Assembly: GCA_026874595.1 (NCBI GenBank)
Contig: CM049320.1
Span: forward strand, 1,288,001 to 1,352,000
Length of the DNA: 64,000 bases
Reading direction: 5' to 3'
Source: Sipunculus nudus
Taxonomy: Eukaryota; Annelida; Sipuncula; Golfingiida; Sipunculidae
Part shown: positions 22,460 through 33,664 of the stretch, piece by piece
How positions within the stretch are numbered: position 1 is the first letter of the stretch
Layout: each line of letters starts with the position of its first letter
The notes under the pieces: generated by a model
What the model saw: only the letters and a program-made list of their open reading frames with translations
Told to the model about the DNA's origin: nothing
Database searches by the model: none
Position numbers and translations under genes: made by a program

Positions 22460-24725
22460 TTATATGACATATAAAACACGACGGTTTATCACATGATATG
22501 TTTTAAAGACCTGTAAGAAGGAGCAGTTTCTTGGTGATTCATTTAATTTGTTCCACAAAATAGGACTTCGGCATAACAAATGATTTCTTTTCGTAGTCTG
22601 TCCCAGGTTTGGGTGCATATAATTTATTGGAATTGCTATTGCGTGTATCATGTTGTTGGACTTGGGAGAACAACAGTGAAACGATCGTTCATATTGGATG
22701 GACTTAAGTTATTCAGACATTTAAACATCAGGAGGCGAGTCAGATATCTATGTCTTTGTTCAGCTGATTTAATGCCAAGGGACTGACGGATAGTAATAAT
22801 GCTACATTTATGATTAAAATTGCGATTCGATTTTGAAGACTTTGAATGCGAGTAAGACATGAAGAAGGCGCATTTCCCAAGATTGTGAGGCCGTAGTCAG
22901 TATGTGGCTGAATCAGGCCAGTGAACATTTTCAATGCGGTGTCTTGAGGTATGTATCGACTGCACCTAAAGAGTCCACCTACTTTAAAGAAGACTTTTTG
23001 CATACTTGTTCAGAGCGATCCGACCATGTAAGGTTTACATTAAGCACTAACCCCAAGTAAGTGATGCTGTTAGATTGTTTGATGGGCTGGTAAAATGCTG
23101 TGATATTTAGGTCCAAAGTCTCCATTGAAGGGGATCTGAAGAGAATGGTTGTTTTTTTTTCGAAATTGATTAAAAACTTATTATTATAAAACCATTTAGA
23201 TATGCATGCTAAATAAGGAAGAACAGAAATAGGCCGGTAATTATAAATATCTTCTTTGGATCCTTTACTTTTGTATATGGCAGTGATTCTTGCGGATTTC
23301 AATTCAGTGGGGAAGGTAGCTTCACTAATACACCGGTTAAATAAGGTGGCTAAGCTGACGCATAATATATGTGAGGCTATTTATACCAGTTTGGAATATA
23401 TGCCGTTTGATAGGCTTTCGAGAGATAGGCTTGTTAGAAGCTGCTGTGTTAGAGAGAAAGTTACGAGATTAAATTTAAGGTTACTGGACGATGTTTGGAT
23501 GTCAAAACTTTGCGGGGACGAAGGAAAGTTGTCACACAGTTGAAAGCAAAGTGTTTAACCGCTTCTTCAATATTAATGTGCCGGAGACCATTGCTATTCT
23601 GAGCTTTCTTTAAGATACTGTTCACAACGCTCCATATCTATTATTGGTTCATACAAGCTTGCCCTATCTTAGTCATATAAAATCTACGATTATGTTGTTT
23701 GATTTTTAATATTAACTAAATTTCGAAGTTGTTTTAAAATAACTAAGTCAGTCCCAATTTTGTTTTTGAGCCATTTTTATGCACGAAGTCACATTGCCTC
23801 ATAATTGTTCCTATTTCATTGTCAATAAAACAAGGTTTCTGGGATTTTTCTCTGACTTCTCTGATTGGTACATGCTTATTACAAACGTAGAGAAAGGCCT
23901 TTTTCCAGAGGAAGGCTATTTCATTAAATTTCCTTTATGATTGTCGAAAGTATGTGTGATGTAACCCATCTTTTGTATGCAAAGATTCAGATTGAAGATA
24001 AGTAAATATTTCAGAGTGATCACTGGGGGAAGTTTTATACACTGTAGAGAATTTATGATTTTGTGGGTTGGATGTTAAAATTAAATCGATAATACTAGAA
24101 GAAGTATGAGAACCACGAGAAGGTTCATCAATCAGTTGCTCTAAATCAAAGAGGTTACATAGGGACTCTAGTGGGTTGTGGTGATTATTGTTCTTGCAGT
24201 CAGTGTTAAAATCTCCGATTAAAATAATGTTTAGACATTGCGAGAGGGAATTTTCAAAGTTTATTGACAAAGATTCGAAGAAGCTGGTTAGAGCGGAGGG
24301 AGAGCGGTTAAAAATCGCCTAAAAGAAAGTAGGCTCTTGCGGCGACATTTAATATGAATCCATAGGTTTTCGATATCATCATATATAGGTGAGGTGGTCC
24401 CTTGTATGTACTATTAGGCACCTCCGTGCCTGTTACGTTGTCTTTTAAACATTTTGAAGCCTGAGATTGATAATTCGTGATCACATACTATATCATCAAA
24501 CCAAGTTTCACTGAGGCATAATACGTCAATATGCTTTTTATGTAACAGATCTTTGATCTGTTCAAATTTGGGGAGTAGGCTACGTACATTGATCTGGGAA
24601 ACAGATTGCGGGGGAGGCAGCATAACTTCACAGCTGGAGGATGAGACATTCAGGTTATTGTCATCGTAAGAAGCTCCATTTAGTGAAGTAGACAAGTTCG
24701 TGCTTGATATTTCCGATTGTGTCAC
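22460..24725 (-). pseudogene. CR1-like ORF2 relic: endonuclease plus RT lacking its catalytic core
   Basis: 24725-24414 contains 'QINVRSLLPKFEQIKDLL' and 'IDVLCLSETWF', the N-terminal endonuclease blocks. 24270-23935 contains 'IILIGDFNTD', 'QLIDEPSRG', 'IIDLILTS' and 'SPSDHS', the catalytic GDFN and SDH blocks. 23302-22979 starts as an RT ('NYRPISVLPYLA') but passes directly into 'ISKWFYNNKFLINFEKKT', which in CR1 proteins lies roughly 200 or more residues further on. The AFD, PQGS and DD boxes are therefore deleted. 23003-22740 ('LIQPHTDYGLTILGN'), 22860-22648 and 22651-22460 ('YRSP'-like 'CRSPILWNKL') are the C-terminal part. Confidence 0.85.
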
Positions 24726-25139
24726 TTTTGATTCTAGCTTAGAGCTGGCTGTAACTTTAGACCGAATACTAGGGTATGCACAACGTCAGGAACAAGATTA
24801 ACATCAGTGCAAGTGGTTGACATATAATGATGAGTGCAACTTGCGGAGTTTACGTTATTGACATTAACCGTAGATATTGTGCCAAATTCCTAAACGAATG
24901 AACTAAAATTATGTGGACAGTTAGATTTATGTCCAGCCTGGCCACAATTTTAGCATATAATCGGGGTACCGTGCCCACACGAGGTTTCAAAATCTCCTTT
25001 CTCGCCATAGAAACCTGCAGCGACGTCTATCTGCATGAACAAAAGGTGCTCGTTGATTCTCGTTTGTGATGACAGGAGAGGCTGGTGGTCTGCGCTCCTG
25101 GTACCAAGCGAAATTTGGTCGTGGCAAGGAGTTCATGGC

Positions 25140-26514
25140 TTAACGTCTGTGGTTAAGTGTAGCAGGCGGGGGTTGATTGTAATGCAACCTTGTTAAATCA
25201 GAGTAAGATGGCGTGAATCTTGGGGCTAAAGTACGTTGCTGATAACGTATGAGGGAGTGCAGATCAAGATTCTTCAAAAGTCCTTCTGTTCCACTTCGAG
25301 ATAAATGGAGACCATTGCGAAGGAGGAGCGAATCGTGAACTGACCTGTCTCTAAGAAAAATATTAGAATCATTATCTACATAACTACTAGACACTTCTGT
25401 AGCTAATGAATTCAGTTTAGCGTTAAGTGATTTTACACCGTCCCCTGCACTTTTTGAGTCGAGTATATTTTAACACCCAATTCCGCAATGCGGGTGGCTT
25501 CTTTGATTACCAGTTTATATTACTCCAGGATGTCGTCAGAAGAGTTATCGGATCAGTCATTGGTACCCACCATCAGGCTAACAGTTTTATAGGAATTCGA
25601 TTTCATTGTGTCAGCCTGTCCAGGGCGTCTTGTAGACTAGCGCCGCATTTTGAGTTAATGGTCATTGAGGGTGTAGTTGCCACAACCTCCCTCAAGAGGA
25701 AATCGCCCATCCAGAGATGTCGAGTTGCTGGACTGTTGGTGGTTTCACTCAGGTCAGGGAACTTTGAAGGTGCACCCTCAGCTGGTGGTGTTTTGTGGTC
25801 CGTGGTAACTTGAGACTTCAGTGCTTTTATTTCATCATGCTTGTAAGTTGAGTTTTTTATTCTTAACTCTTCAACCAAATCCATGTTTGTCTTAGTCAGT
25901 ATTTGGGTTGATTTGCTCATCTCAGTAGCTGTGTTGGATTGTTTCATGAGGAGGTCATCAATTTTTGTAATACGAGCGTACAACCGTGTGACAGTGTTTG
26001 GATGTTCTCGACAGGAAAAACAGTTCCATACGGCAGGTATATCCATGTCGTTTGTAATTCCTATGCCATGTACATGGAACCACGACATGCAAAGACAACT
26101 GTGAAGCATATTTTCTTTATCAGAGCCGTTTAGTACATAGTCAGGGATACACCATGACTTTCCGTTGTTGATTGTGGGGTTGACATTGGGTATGGATTCC
26201 TGTGAAACAGTATTCGAGAGAGACAGTAGCATATCGCTCGACTAGGAAGATATTTGCAATGTCAGATTAAGAATGGTGTCTTCAGTACGCTCTAATTGAC
26301 TTGATGAAAGTTCAGCAGGTGAGGGATCAGGGAGGGTACATTGATCAAGGTAGGGTAATGAAGATAGCAGTTTAGTGAACAGAGCAGCTTGAGACATTGA
26401 TTGTTTACCCCTGAAGTTTTTGCATTTATCTTGAATTATATTACTGATCCCATTGCACAGAAACAAACTTTCAACCCGAATTAACACTTCGAGGGTATGA
26501 TGGTTTGCTTTCAT
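25140..26514 (-). pseudogene. CR1-like ORF1 relic: Cys/His finger and SGNH-esterase-like domain
   Basis: 26514-26242 and 26232-25603 are consecutive pieces of one ORF. The second holds a PHD-like Cys/His stretch (WCIPDY..., CLCMSWFHVHGIGI, WNCFSC), a predicted coiled coil (about 'ARITKIDDLLMKQ' onward), and 'LWMGDFLLREV', the block I position of SGNH hydrolases, with Phe where the catalytic Ser of GDS is expected. 25394-25140 supplies the esterase C-terminal block 'LRNGLHLSRSGTEGLL', with Asn where the block V Asp of D-G-x-H usually sits. Such esterase-like ORF1 proteins are known in CR1-type LINEs. The frame between the pieces is broken. Confidence 0.75.
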
Positions 26515-26889
26515 ATTGTTGATAGTTCATCATATAATGCATTTTTGGAAAAGGATATCAGCTGTGTATGAGTAACTGGGTGATTTCTGCTTTCAGTGCA
26601 GTCTCAAGGTAAGATTTGTGTTTCTGTAGTCTGAGTGACTGGGTTTCACTGAGCTGAGCTCTTGCGGTATTAGCTTCGGCCAGCTGGGCCTCCGTCATTG
26701 TGGATTATATGATACGATCGGCTTGCAGGTACCTATTGTAAAGTAACAATAAGGATGGCGAGGCCGGCGGATGAAAATGTGTGTAAGGCTCGAGTTTTGT
26801 TCAAATTATCCAAGTATTTTGCGTAAAATTGCAGAGCGTAATTATCCGTGTCTGTCGACATTAGCGCATGCGCATAAAAACATTAGTTT

Positions 26890-27380
26890 AATTAGAAGCT
26901 TTCTTTCGAGAACAGCGTGCGTAAAACATATAAACTTAACCTTCCCTTCGAAACAGCGTAGGTAAAACGTATACACTTTACCTTTCCTTCGAGAACAGTT
27001 TGGGTTAATCGTAAATAGTTTATCATTCCTTCGAGAACAGTATGGGTCGAGATTAGGCCACAGCAAAATTGTGCAAAATACTAGAGCTAAACGCGATGCC
27101 ACTATTTTAGGGTGGGTTTGAAATGCCTAACTGATCACTCGTTTACTGATATCAGGGATTACCGATATCTTCTGAATAAGACGCATATATTTGAAAACTG
27201 GATTCGAATGCAACATTGTAAAACCAGTACTTTGAATAGAAACAATATTACAAAGTCGGCATACAGTGTCCAAATATCTATTACATTCGTAAAAATTTAC
27301 ACACAAAGGTAAACTTTCGTAACATATATGGAAGAATATGGATCAAGATGAGTTTCTTACAAAACCAGATCCATTAAATT
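26890..27380 (+). pseudogene. FUT relic D, decayed 3' half with 4x tandem motif
   Basis: Only the second half of the GT10 coding exon is left. 27030-27380 follows FUT-A from the FENS motif to near the C-terminus ('TGATCACTCGTTTACTGATA', 'ATATCAGGGATTAC', 'CAGTACTTTGAATAG', 'AAACAATATTACAAAGT', 'AAACTTTCGTAA') with many stops and indels. Upstream of it the stretch encoding the KTYK.YLSFENS segment occurs four times in tandem: TTCGA(GA)ACAG anchors start at 26905, 26947, 26988 and 27030, a period of 41-42 bp (14 codons). Clearly non-functional. Confidence 0.85.
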
Positions 27381-27640
27381 AATAGCGGCTGTAAAATGAG
27401 AGGGTGGAAGAAAACCACCCGAAAGATGCTACATAAATTCTCATGATATCTGAAGCTCTGCACCTTACATATGTCATACATTACCATCTGAATCATAAAT
27501 ATGACATATATTACCATCTGAACCTTTTATTATTTGAACAATTCAACATTGGCAAGTTCTTCTTTTGTATTAAGATCATGGATATGACTGCAGGAGTGTT
27601 TAAAATGACCTAATTTTAGCTGGTTAGGGAGGATCATTGA
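27381..27640 (+). repeat. Relic D downstream flank
   Basis: 'gaaagatgctacataaat' and the following 'atttgaacaattcaacattgg' align with 33700-33860 downstream of the B pseudogene and with 12000-12140 downstream of FUT-A, showing that D was a duplicon like the others. Confidence 0.65.
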
Positions 27641-28524
27641 TTCTGGATTGTAGGTTTTTTGTATACGAACATAAACCCTTCAGTTCAAACATATCGATCC
27701 AGGAATCCATAATCTTCCAGCTTACCAATGCATTTTTTTCCAAGATGATGACGTCAATGCCCTAACCTTCTCCAAAGTATAATTAACAAGTTGGGTAGAA
27801 ACATGTGGAGGAATCTTAATCACTATATAGAAGACAGGAAAAATGGGGCTGGGTTATCACGTTCAAATAAAACTTCTGGAAACACAATGCAAGGCAGCTT
27901 TCGTTTTCCGAATTCCGCAAGTGACTCAATAATAATTTAATTATTATTGGGAAATTCTCATACATAGACGAAACGCATGCAACATGAAACGTCTGTGCCA
28001 ATGTGTGTGTATATGAGAAAAAAAGGAGAGTAATGTGGGCTATTTAATAGGTTCCACAACTCTCTCATTTAATGTTTTATATACTGAGGTTGGCTTCATA
28101 TTCGCGGGATTAAATAATCGCGATTTTCGTTTCTCCGGTGTTTAATGGCTTTTATTTCCGCAATGAACCATATAGCAACTTACTTAATGTATATGATAAG
28201 CTTTATAAGATCAAATATATAACATGCCCGCTAATGTTAACTATTGTATAAGGCACTAAGGGAACATCGAACAGGTAGAACAATAAAGGCAGAAAAAGAA
28301 TGAAAATAATTAGATAATCAACCTTTAATTACAGGTAAAATAAAATGTATAAATGTTTATATTGACACTACTCGCACAATATACATGAGATGCTATTGAA
28401 TTAAATAACTCTACACCTTTGCACAAGTGGCGTCTTATTTGAAAACCTTCGCGAACAAAAGCCGACCACAGTATATAATATATAGAAGACGTGTCCAAGA
28501 AGCGAACCAGTCTCATCCTGAAAT
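27641..28524. other. Non-coding, nothing recognised
   Basis: No gene. 28080-28165 has a CG-bearing patch (ATATTCGCGGGATTAAATAA) of a type often seen in short inverted-repeat elements, but I could not find both ends. Confidence 0.35.
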
Positions 28525-28975
28525 CACCGTATACACCATAAACACATTCCTGTTACGGAAACAGGCATAAGTGATCGACTGATCTATTGAATATTCTGTC
28601 TTTACACACACAGGCAATCCTTGTAAAGTATGCTCTTTGGGGGCGTGCTCTGACTTTTAACCTATTAAATACTACATAATTCGGAACATGACATGTCGGT
28701 GGATGGACTTCAACATATGATTTGTAATTTATATTAGCACGCGTGATAAAACATCGTATACACTATACACATTGCTGTTACAGACAATATATTAGATTGA
28801 TAAAAAAAACTTCTTAAAACTTCACTTCACACACGCAATCCTTGTTATAAAAACTATCTTGTATTTAAATTAAATTCCACTTTAAATCGTTACATGACGC
28901 ATCGATGAAACTGGACTTTAGCGTCTGATTAATATTTTTAAACACGCGTGATAATAAATTACAGGCGTTATGCGT
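28525..28975. repeat. Diverged tandem duplication, period about 228 bp
   Basis: The two units share 'cgtatacac.ataaacacatt/c.ctgttac', 'cacacacaggcaatccttgt' versus 'cacacacgcaatccttgtta', 'acatga', and end with 'cacgcgtgataa.a'. They lie immediately upstream of duplicon B. No gene. Confidence 0.65.
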
Positions 28976-29096
28976 TATGTGCCTAGGACCATATAGAAAA
29001 TAAAGGAATTGACATGAAACAGAATATGAGCAGACTTTTAAATCTTTCACCTGTGTCATGTTTACCAGAACATACAACATGCTGATGGCGAGTTCG

Positions 29097-30812
29097 CACA
29101 AAAGGCTGTCAGTAAACTGTTCTTTGTGAACCTAAGCTTCTTGTTTGATCATCTAATTAAGCAATCTATAGCAGTAACTAAAATATAAAATAATATTATT
29201 TGGTATATATACATAAATATATATAAAAGGTGAGGAGGGGTGTATGCATGAATGCATGAATATAAATGTATAATCTAACCCCCATATTTCACTGACACAT
29301 TGACACTCCATGTATTGTTCTTTGTGCATGAAATAAAAAAAAATACCGTCAAAGAATCAACAATGGCCTATGCGGGAAGCTCTATCCTGCAATCACCCGG
29401 TGTTGTCAGAGACAACAGTACCAGGCAGTAAAATGGTCCCCTCGTGAGCTTAGAATTTCACCAAACTGGACTTAAAAGCTCTAAGGTAGGAGATTTCATA
29501 TATTGTATTTAAGTTGTCATTGTGATACTTTACAATATCATATGCGTTCGTGAGTCAAACAAAAATGTATTATATAATACTTTTTTGTTCCTCTGATTTA
29601 TACTCAGAAAGGATAAAATCATTACAAGTTCGAATTATTATCTATGTGGTCAAAGATAAAGCGGTGAAGTTACAAGAAGTGTGCTTAAATGAAAAGTTCA
29701 AACCACGTCAACTGCATATTAACCTAAAACTGGACAAGCACTTGCAATGTATCTGCCGAAAATATCCGATCTATCGTAAATAACACAGAAGTGTACATAA
29801 TATTGTGAGTCAGCAAGATTAGTATCTATGTACTAATTATCAAGCGGTTGGAGTTCCAGGGACGGTACTTTCTTTCTCAGATGATCTTCACTGTTCTCTG
29901 AGTTTCCTCGCATCACCCAGCCGGTTTAATAAAACCCATCATAATGCCGACCTATGCTCGAGAGACATAGTACTGCAATACTTTAATGTGTTCCACTGAC
30001 CACTCTTTAATGATATGCTTATAATTAATATACAAACATAGAATAAATTTCAAATCTTGAGAGAGACTCGACACCTACCTAGCTTCTCCGACTCTACTAA
30101 ATAATTGAAAAAAAAGCAAAAGGTTCAGTCACTTAAAAATACACATGCCACCAAGCCCAACCGGATAAATGTCAGGCCAGCCAGATAATACAATGTTTTT
30201 GGAGAAGTTGTACGAATAAAAACAAATCCAAACAGCATGAGGATAGATCTGGATCATGATAAAAATCATCCAACGATATATATTTTTTTCAATTAAGACC
30301 ATGGTCTTTTGGTCAATCTTATTTTTAGTTCATCCAGAGAATTCCTTCGCATTTCAGTGAAATGTTGCCCGGGCAACACACACACACAAACAAACAAACA
30401 CGACTGGTCACAAACCCCAAGCCCCATTTATTGTAGGAGGAAATGGACTTGCATGAAATACGAGTAACATGAGCCTTATAAAATGTGTCTCTAACTTACA
30501 CCTCCCAATCTAAATGAAAAAAATAACCAAACACAAAAGCTATATATAATTACTGATAAACGCTTGACATGGTGACAATCTGTCTAATGCACCGGAGCTT
30601 CAAATTCACTACAACCTAACTCTATTTTAATAGGCAACAGCGCCATGCTAGTTTCATAAAACATTAAAACCAGGTAATAAATGCGCGATTGATTATCACC
30701 TGAGACACACAAAACGTCATGTCTAAAGAACTGGAAGAATATGTTGTAATGCTGTGTGTATGTCAGCCCCTCTTGTCAGTATAGGGAGTTGATTGGAGAT
30801 GTTTGCTAAGTG
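29097..30812 (+). repeat. Duplicon B, 5' part
   Basis: Paralogous to 1-830, 1890-2010, 2680-3225 and 9490-9548 of duplicon A with the A-specific insertions missing. It therefore shows the empty arrangement for the L1/Tx1 LINE. No gene. Confidence 0.75.
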
Positions 30813-31350
30813 CCTCATATGGGCCAAATAAGTGTCGACAAACGGGGTGATGTACACTTTGTAGGCGGTGAGATATCCAGTGCCCCGAAACTGAATGAGA
30901 TCGATCGAAAGGTCTATCCAGTTGGCCCAGAAAAGTTATTCAGATGGGCCCGCGCGTAAACAATGAGATCAAAGTAAGATGTTGACCTTTTGATAGAAGC
31001 ATTGGTGCGAATCTGTTAGTTACAGAGGACCTGAGAGAACCGGAATCCAGCCTAGATGGCTCTGACGGGGAACACGGGATGATCCGGTAGGGCTAGTAGT
31101 AACGTTATGATGTTAAGCTGGCAATCATGAAACTTTATAGTTTTTGTTCATTACACGATAGCCGCGAGTCCCCATGGGTACAGTATGATGCAGCGCAGGA
31201 ATCTGTTTTATTCCTGTTGGTTGAGAGACTGAGGCTTCGCAAGAGCGATCAATGCGTTCATATATTGTAAACAGTGGTCTTTAGACGGAGCTTCAATTAG
31301 AAGGTCGTCAAGGTATTTAAAAATGAGGTTTATGAAAAAGGATTCCCCAT
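30813..31350 (-). pseudogene. DIRS/Ngaro-like element relic (YLDD and tyrosine recombinase pieces)
   Basis: Read on the minus strand from 31350: 'LIFKYLDDLLIEAPSKDHC' then 'LQYMNALIAL', which resembles the catalytic YLDD region of DIRS reverse transcriptases; at 31100-31054 'LLALPDHPVFPVRAI', the P.CPVRAL block of DIRS/Ngaro tyrosine recombinases; and at 30940-30813 'FWANWIDLSIDLIQ', then 'LTAYKVYI' with the nucleophilic Tyr, ending 'THLAHMR'-like 'DTYLAHMR' as in 9549-9826. The His/Arg box II is destroyed. The pieces are closer together than in an intact element, so large internal deletions occurred. The YLDD assignment to RT rather than to the recombinase N-terminus is less secure. Confidence 0.6.
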
Positions 31351-32010
31351 TCGAGATTAACTATGCAATCTGGCTTTTTCCAACTTCCCAACCGCCTATA
31401 ACGCTTGTGGACAAATTCTGACATTACCTGGATGAAGAACTAGCAATCCGTTTCATTTAACTGAACTGGATAATAAATATGGAAACCCAAGATATTGTTC
31501 ATACGCATGTACATTCTGAGAACAGGAAGCTCCAGAGCATTTGTAGAATTTCAGTCAAGAAAGCTTCCCACGTAAAATAGGTTAATATGATGAGACCACA
31601 AAAAAGGAAATGTCACACGGAAATGTCGCCAGATGTCAAAGATATATGTTGATCTGATTGAGCAGTACTAGCTGTTCCGTAACCTGTATTCAGTGTCCTC
31701 AGCATGCATTAAGAAGTATACTTTTCATTTGTTTTCCAATTTATCAAACCACTGCAGACCAGAGAAAAAAAATTGAAATCAAAATTTCAAAGGCGACTGT
31801 GTGAGAAGGTCGGTTTGGGCGTATTGTATATGGCATACTCGACGTGTTAACCAGACATTAACAATGTTGATTACTATTTCAGTACCTTAAAGTGTGTCGA
31901 CTCTTTTTTTAGCTGAGAGTTTTCTTGTTGCGCTTTCTTTCATTCTATTGCACAAACCTTGACACGTGTTCGCTACAACCAACGCTAATTGTTATTGTCC
32001 TCCAGTTTGG

Positions 32011-32011
<1 letters not shown>
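31351..32011. other. Non-coding, mostly unassigned part of duplicon B
   Basis: May include further decayed sequence of the DIRS-like element. I cannot identify a domain. The TATA-bearing block found upstream of FUT-A and FUT-C is not visible here. Confidence 0.35.

Positions 32012-32065
<54 letters not shown>
32012..32065. repeat. (AT)n microsatellite
   Basis: About 54 bp of AT dinucleotides; it generates the YIYIYI-type open frames overlapping it, which are not genes. Confidence 0.95.
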
Positions 32066-32071
<6 letters not shown>

Positions 32072-32478
32072 ATCAAAGTAATACACATAGAAATTCAATA
32101 CATAATAGTGAAAGTGCTAACAATGAAGGGGAGCAATGCCTCTGGGCAAAAGTGTGCGTCTTTATATATGAAATCAATTTATCGTTTCGCTACGTTATAA
32201 TCCTTCCCTGTTGTAAATATCGTTCACAAATACTTTCATTACACTATATATTTATTGATTATATGACACCTAAGATTATCACACTAGATAAAACGAGGAA
32301 AATGCATCACGATACTTGTCGATTTATAGAAAAGCTGTGTATTATATGGCGCATCAATACATATACTGACGTGTTTATTATGGAAGAACAAAAAGCAGAA
32401 TGAAAAACACATAATATTTGATTTAATGTTTCAGACCGTCAAGGTAATAGGATAATTAAAGAAGAAGGAACCCACGTA

Positions 32479-33664
32479 ATGGATAAAAAAAACCTCAAAA
32501 CGATGCATTTTTAGTTGTTCTTGTGCTTTCCACAATTAGGTTATTTTTTTATATTTTTCTCCGAGATCTACCTGTTATGAATGTGTGCATGGACTTTATA
32601 CCCCTTAAACTAAACGCGACTGCTCGGTTCGTTGCAGCGTTCTTGTCCAATCATTCCAAAAAAATACATCTTTTGAAGAATGACGGACAAGGAAGATTTT
32701 GTTCTGGACCCCTTTCTTTTCTAATCCAGATTATGGATTTGGATTTGGACGACGTGCCTTCCTGGATCACAACTGCGCCTTTTCTGAATGTAAATCGACA
32801 AATAATCGGTCAGAGTTCAATGCAAGCCATGCTGTAATTGTACACATGAGGAATATGGAATCACCTTATGGAATACCAAAGCTCCGGTTTCCACATCAGT
32901 ATTTTGGATTTTTCCTGATGGAATCACCGATTTACAGCAACAGCATGGAAGCATTTAACGGGTAGTTTAATCTTACCTAAACTTACCGTTATGATTCGGA
33001 CATTAACGCACGATATGGGACATTGGTTAAGAAACAAACAGAGCTAATCAAGCATGAGCAGTTTGATTACTCTAAGGGGAAAACTACGTGCATGGTTTGT
33101 AAATAACTGTCATACTCATAGCCGCAGAAGACAATACACAAACAAAAACTGCAGAATTACATCCTCGTGGATATCTATAGTAGATGATGCCCCTTGAAAT
33201 GTTCAGACAGAAAAGCTTGCTATTCTATGTTAGAAAAAAACTATAAACTTTACCTTTCCTTCGAGAACAGTTTTTGGTAGGATTATGCTACAGAGAAATT
33301 GTGGAGTATACTGGAGCTTAACGTGATGCCTATAGTTTTAGGTGGGGCTTAATTACAAAAAAAATTTTACCTGATCGATCTTTCATCGATATCAGGGATT
33401 ATAGATCTCCTGAATAAGCAGCACATTTGAGAAAACTCGATTCGAACACAATATTGTATAACCAGTACTTTGAATGGAAACAATATTACAAAGTAGACAC
33501 ACATAGTCACACCTTCTGTCACCTTTGTGAATTTTTGCATACAAAGTTAAACTTTCGTAAAACTTATAAACACTTAGATAAATGGTGGAATAGGGATCAA
33601 CACTGTATTTCGCGATAAGAACACTTTAAAGGGCATGCCGAAGTCCGTGCAAAAGGTTACTCTA
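32479..33664 (+). pseudogene. FUT-B, broken alpha-1,3-fucosyltransferase (GT10)
   Basis: The full length of the coding exon is present and closely similar to FUT-A, with the acceptor at 32434 and an ATG at 32479, but the frame is destroyed. A TAG follows the ninth to eleventh codons; an A-run expansion near 32660 shifts the frame; TAG at 32963-32965 and a further stop about 12 bases later cut the YRYDSDI region; a deletion removes codons in the KTKLVAWF segment (about 33080); TAG follows ENSFW where FUT-A has ENSIC (about 33277); more stops occur near 33350, 33413 and 33616. The recognisable blocks (GRRAFLDHNC, ENS, DYATEKLW, PIVLGG, NQYFEWKQYYKVD, CHLC) show common descent. The AATAAA signal has decayed. 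Not a functional gene. Confidence 0.93.

Larger units (their letters stand above)
22300..26730 (-). mobile_element. CR1-like non-LTR retrotransposon with internal RT deletion
   Basis: Minus-strand element, 5' end near 26730, 3' end near 22300-22480. Order: ORF1 with a Cys/His finger and an SGNH-esterase-like domain, a CCHC knuckle near 24975-24920, an APE endonuclease, a reverse transcriptase missing its core, and the C-terminal thumb/connection region. The AT-rich 'tgacat'-bearing stretch at 22320-22480 may be its 3' tail. The esterase-type ORF1 and the wording of the endonuclease point to the CR1/L2-like group. I could not find target-site duplications. Several stops and frameshifts. Confidence 0.82.

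Noticed and set aside
25427-26133. Plus-strand open frames of up to 128 codons
   Set aside because: Antisense of the CR1-like ORF1.
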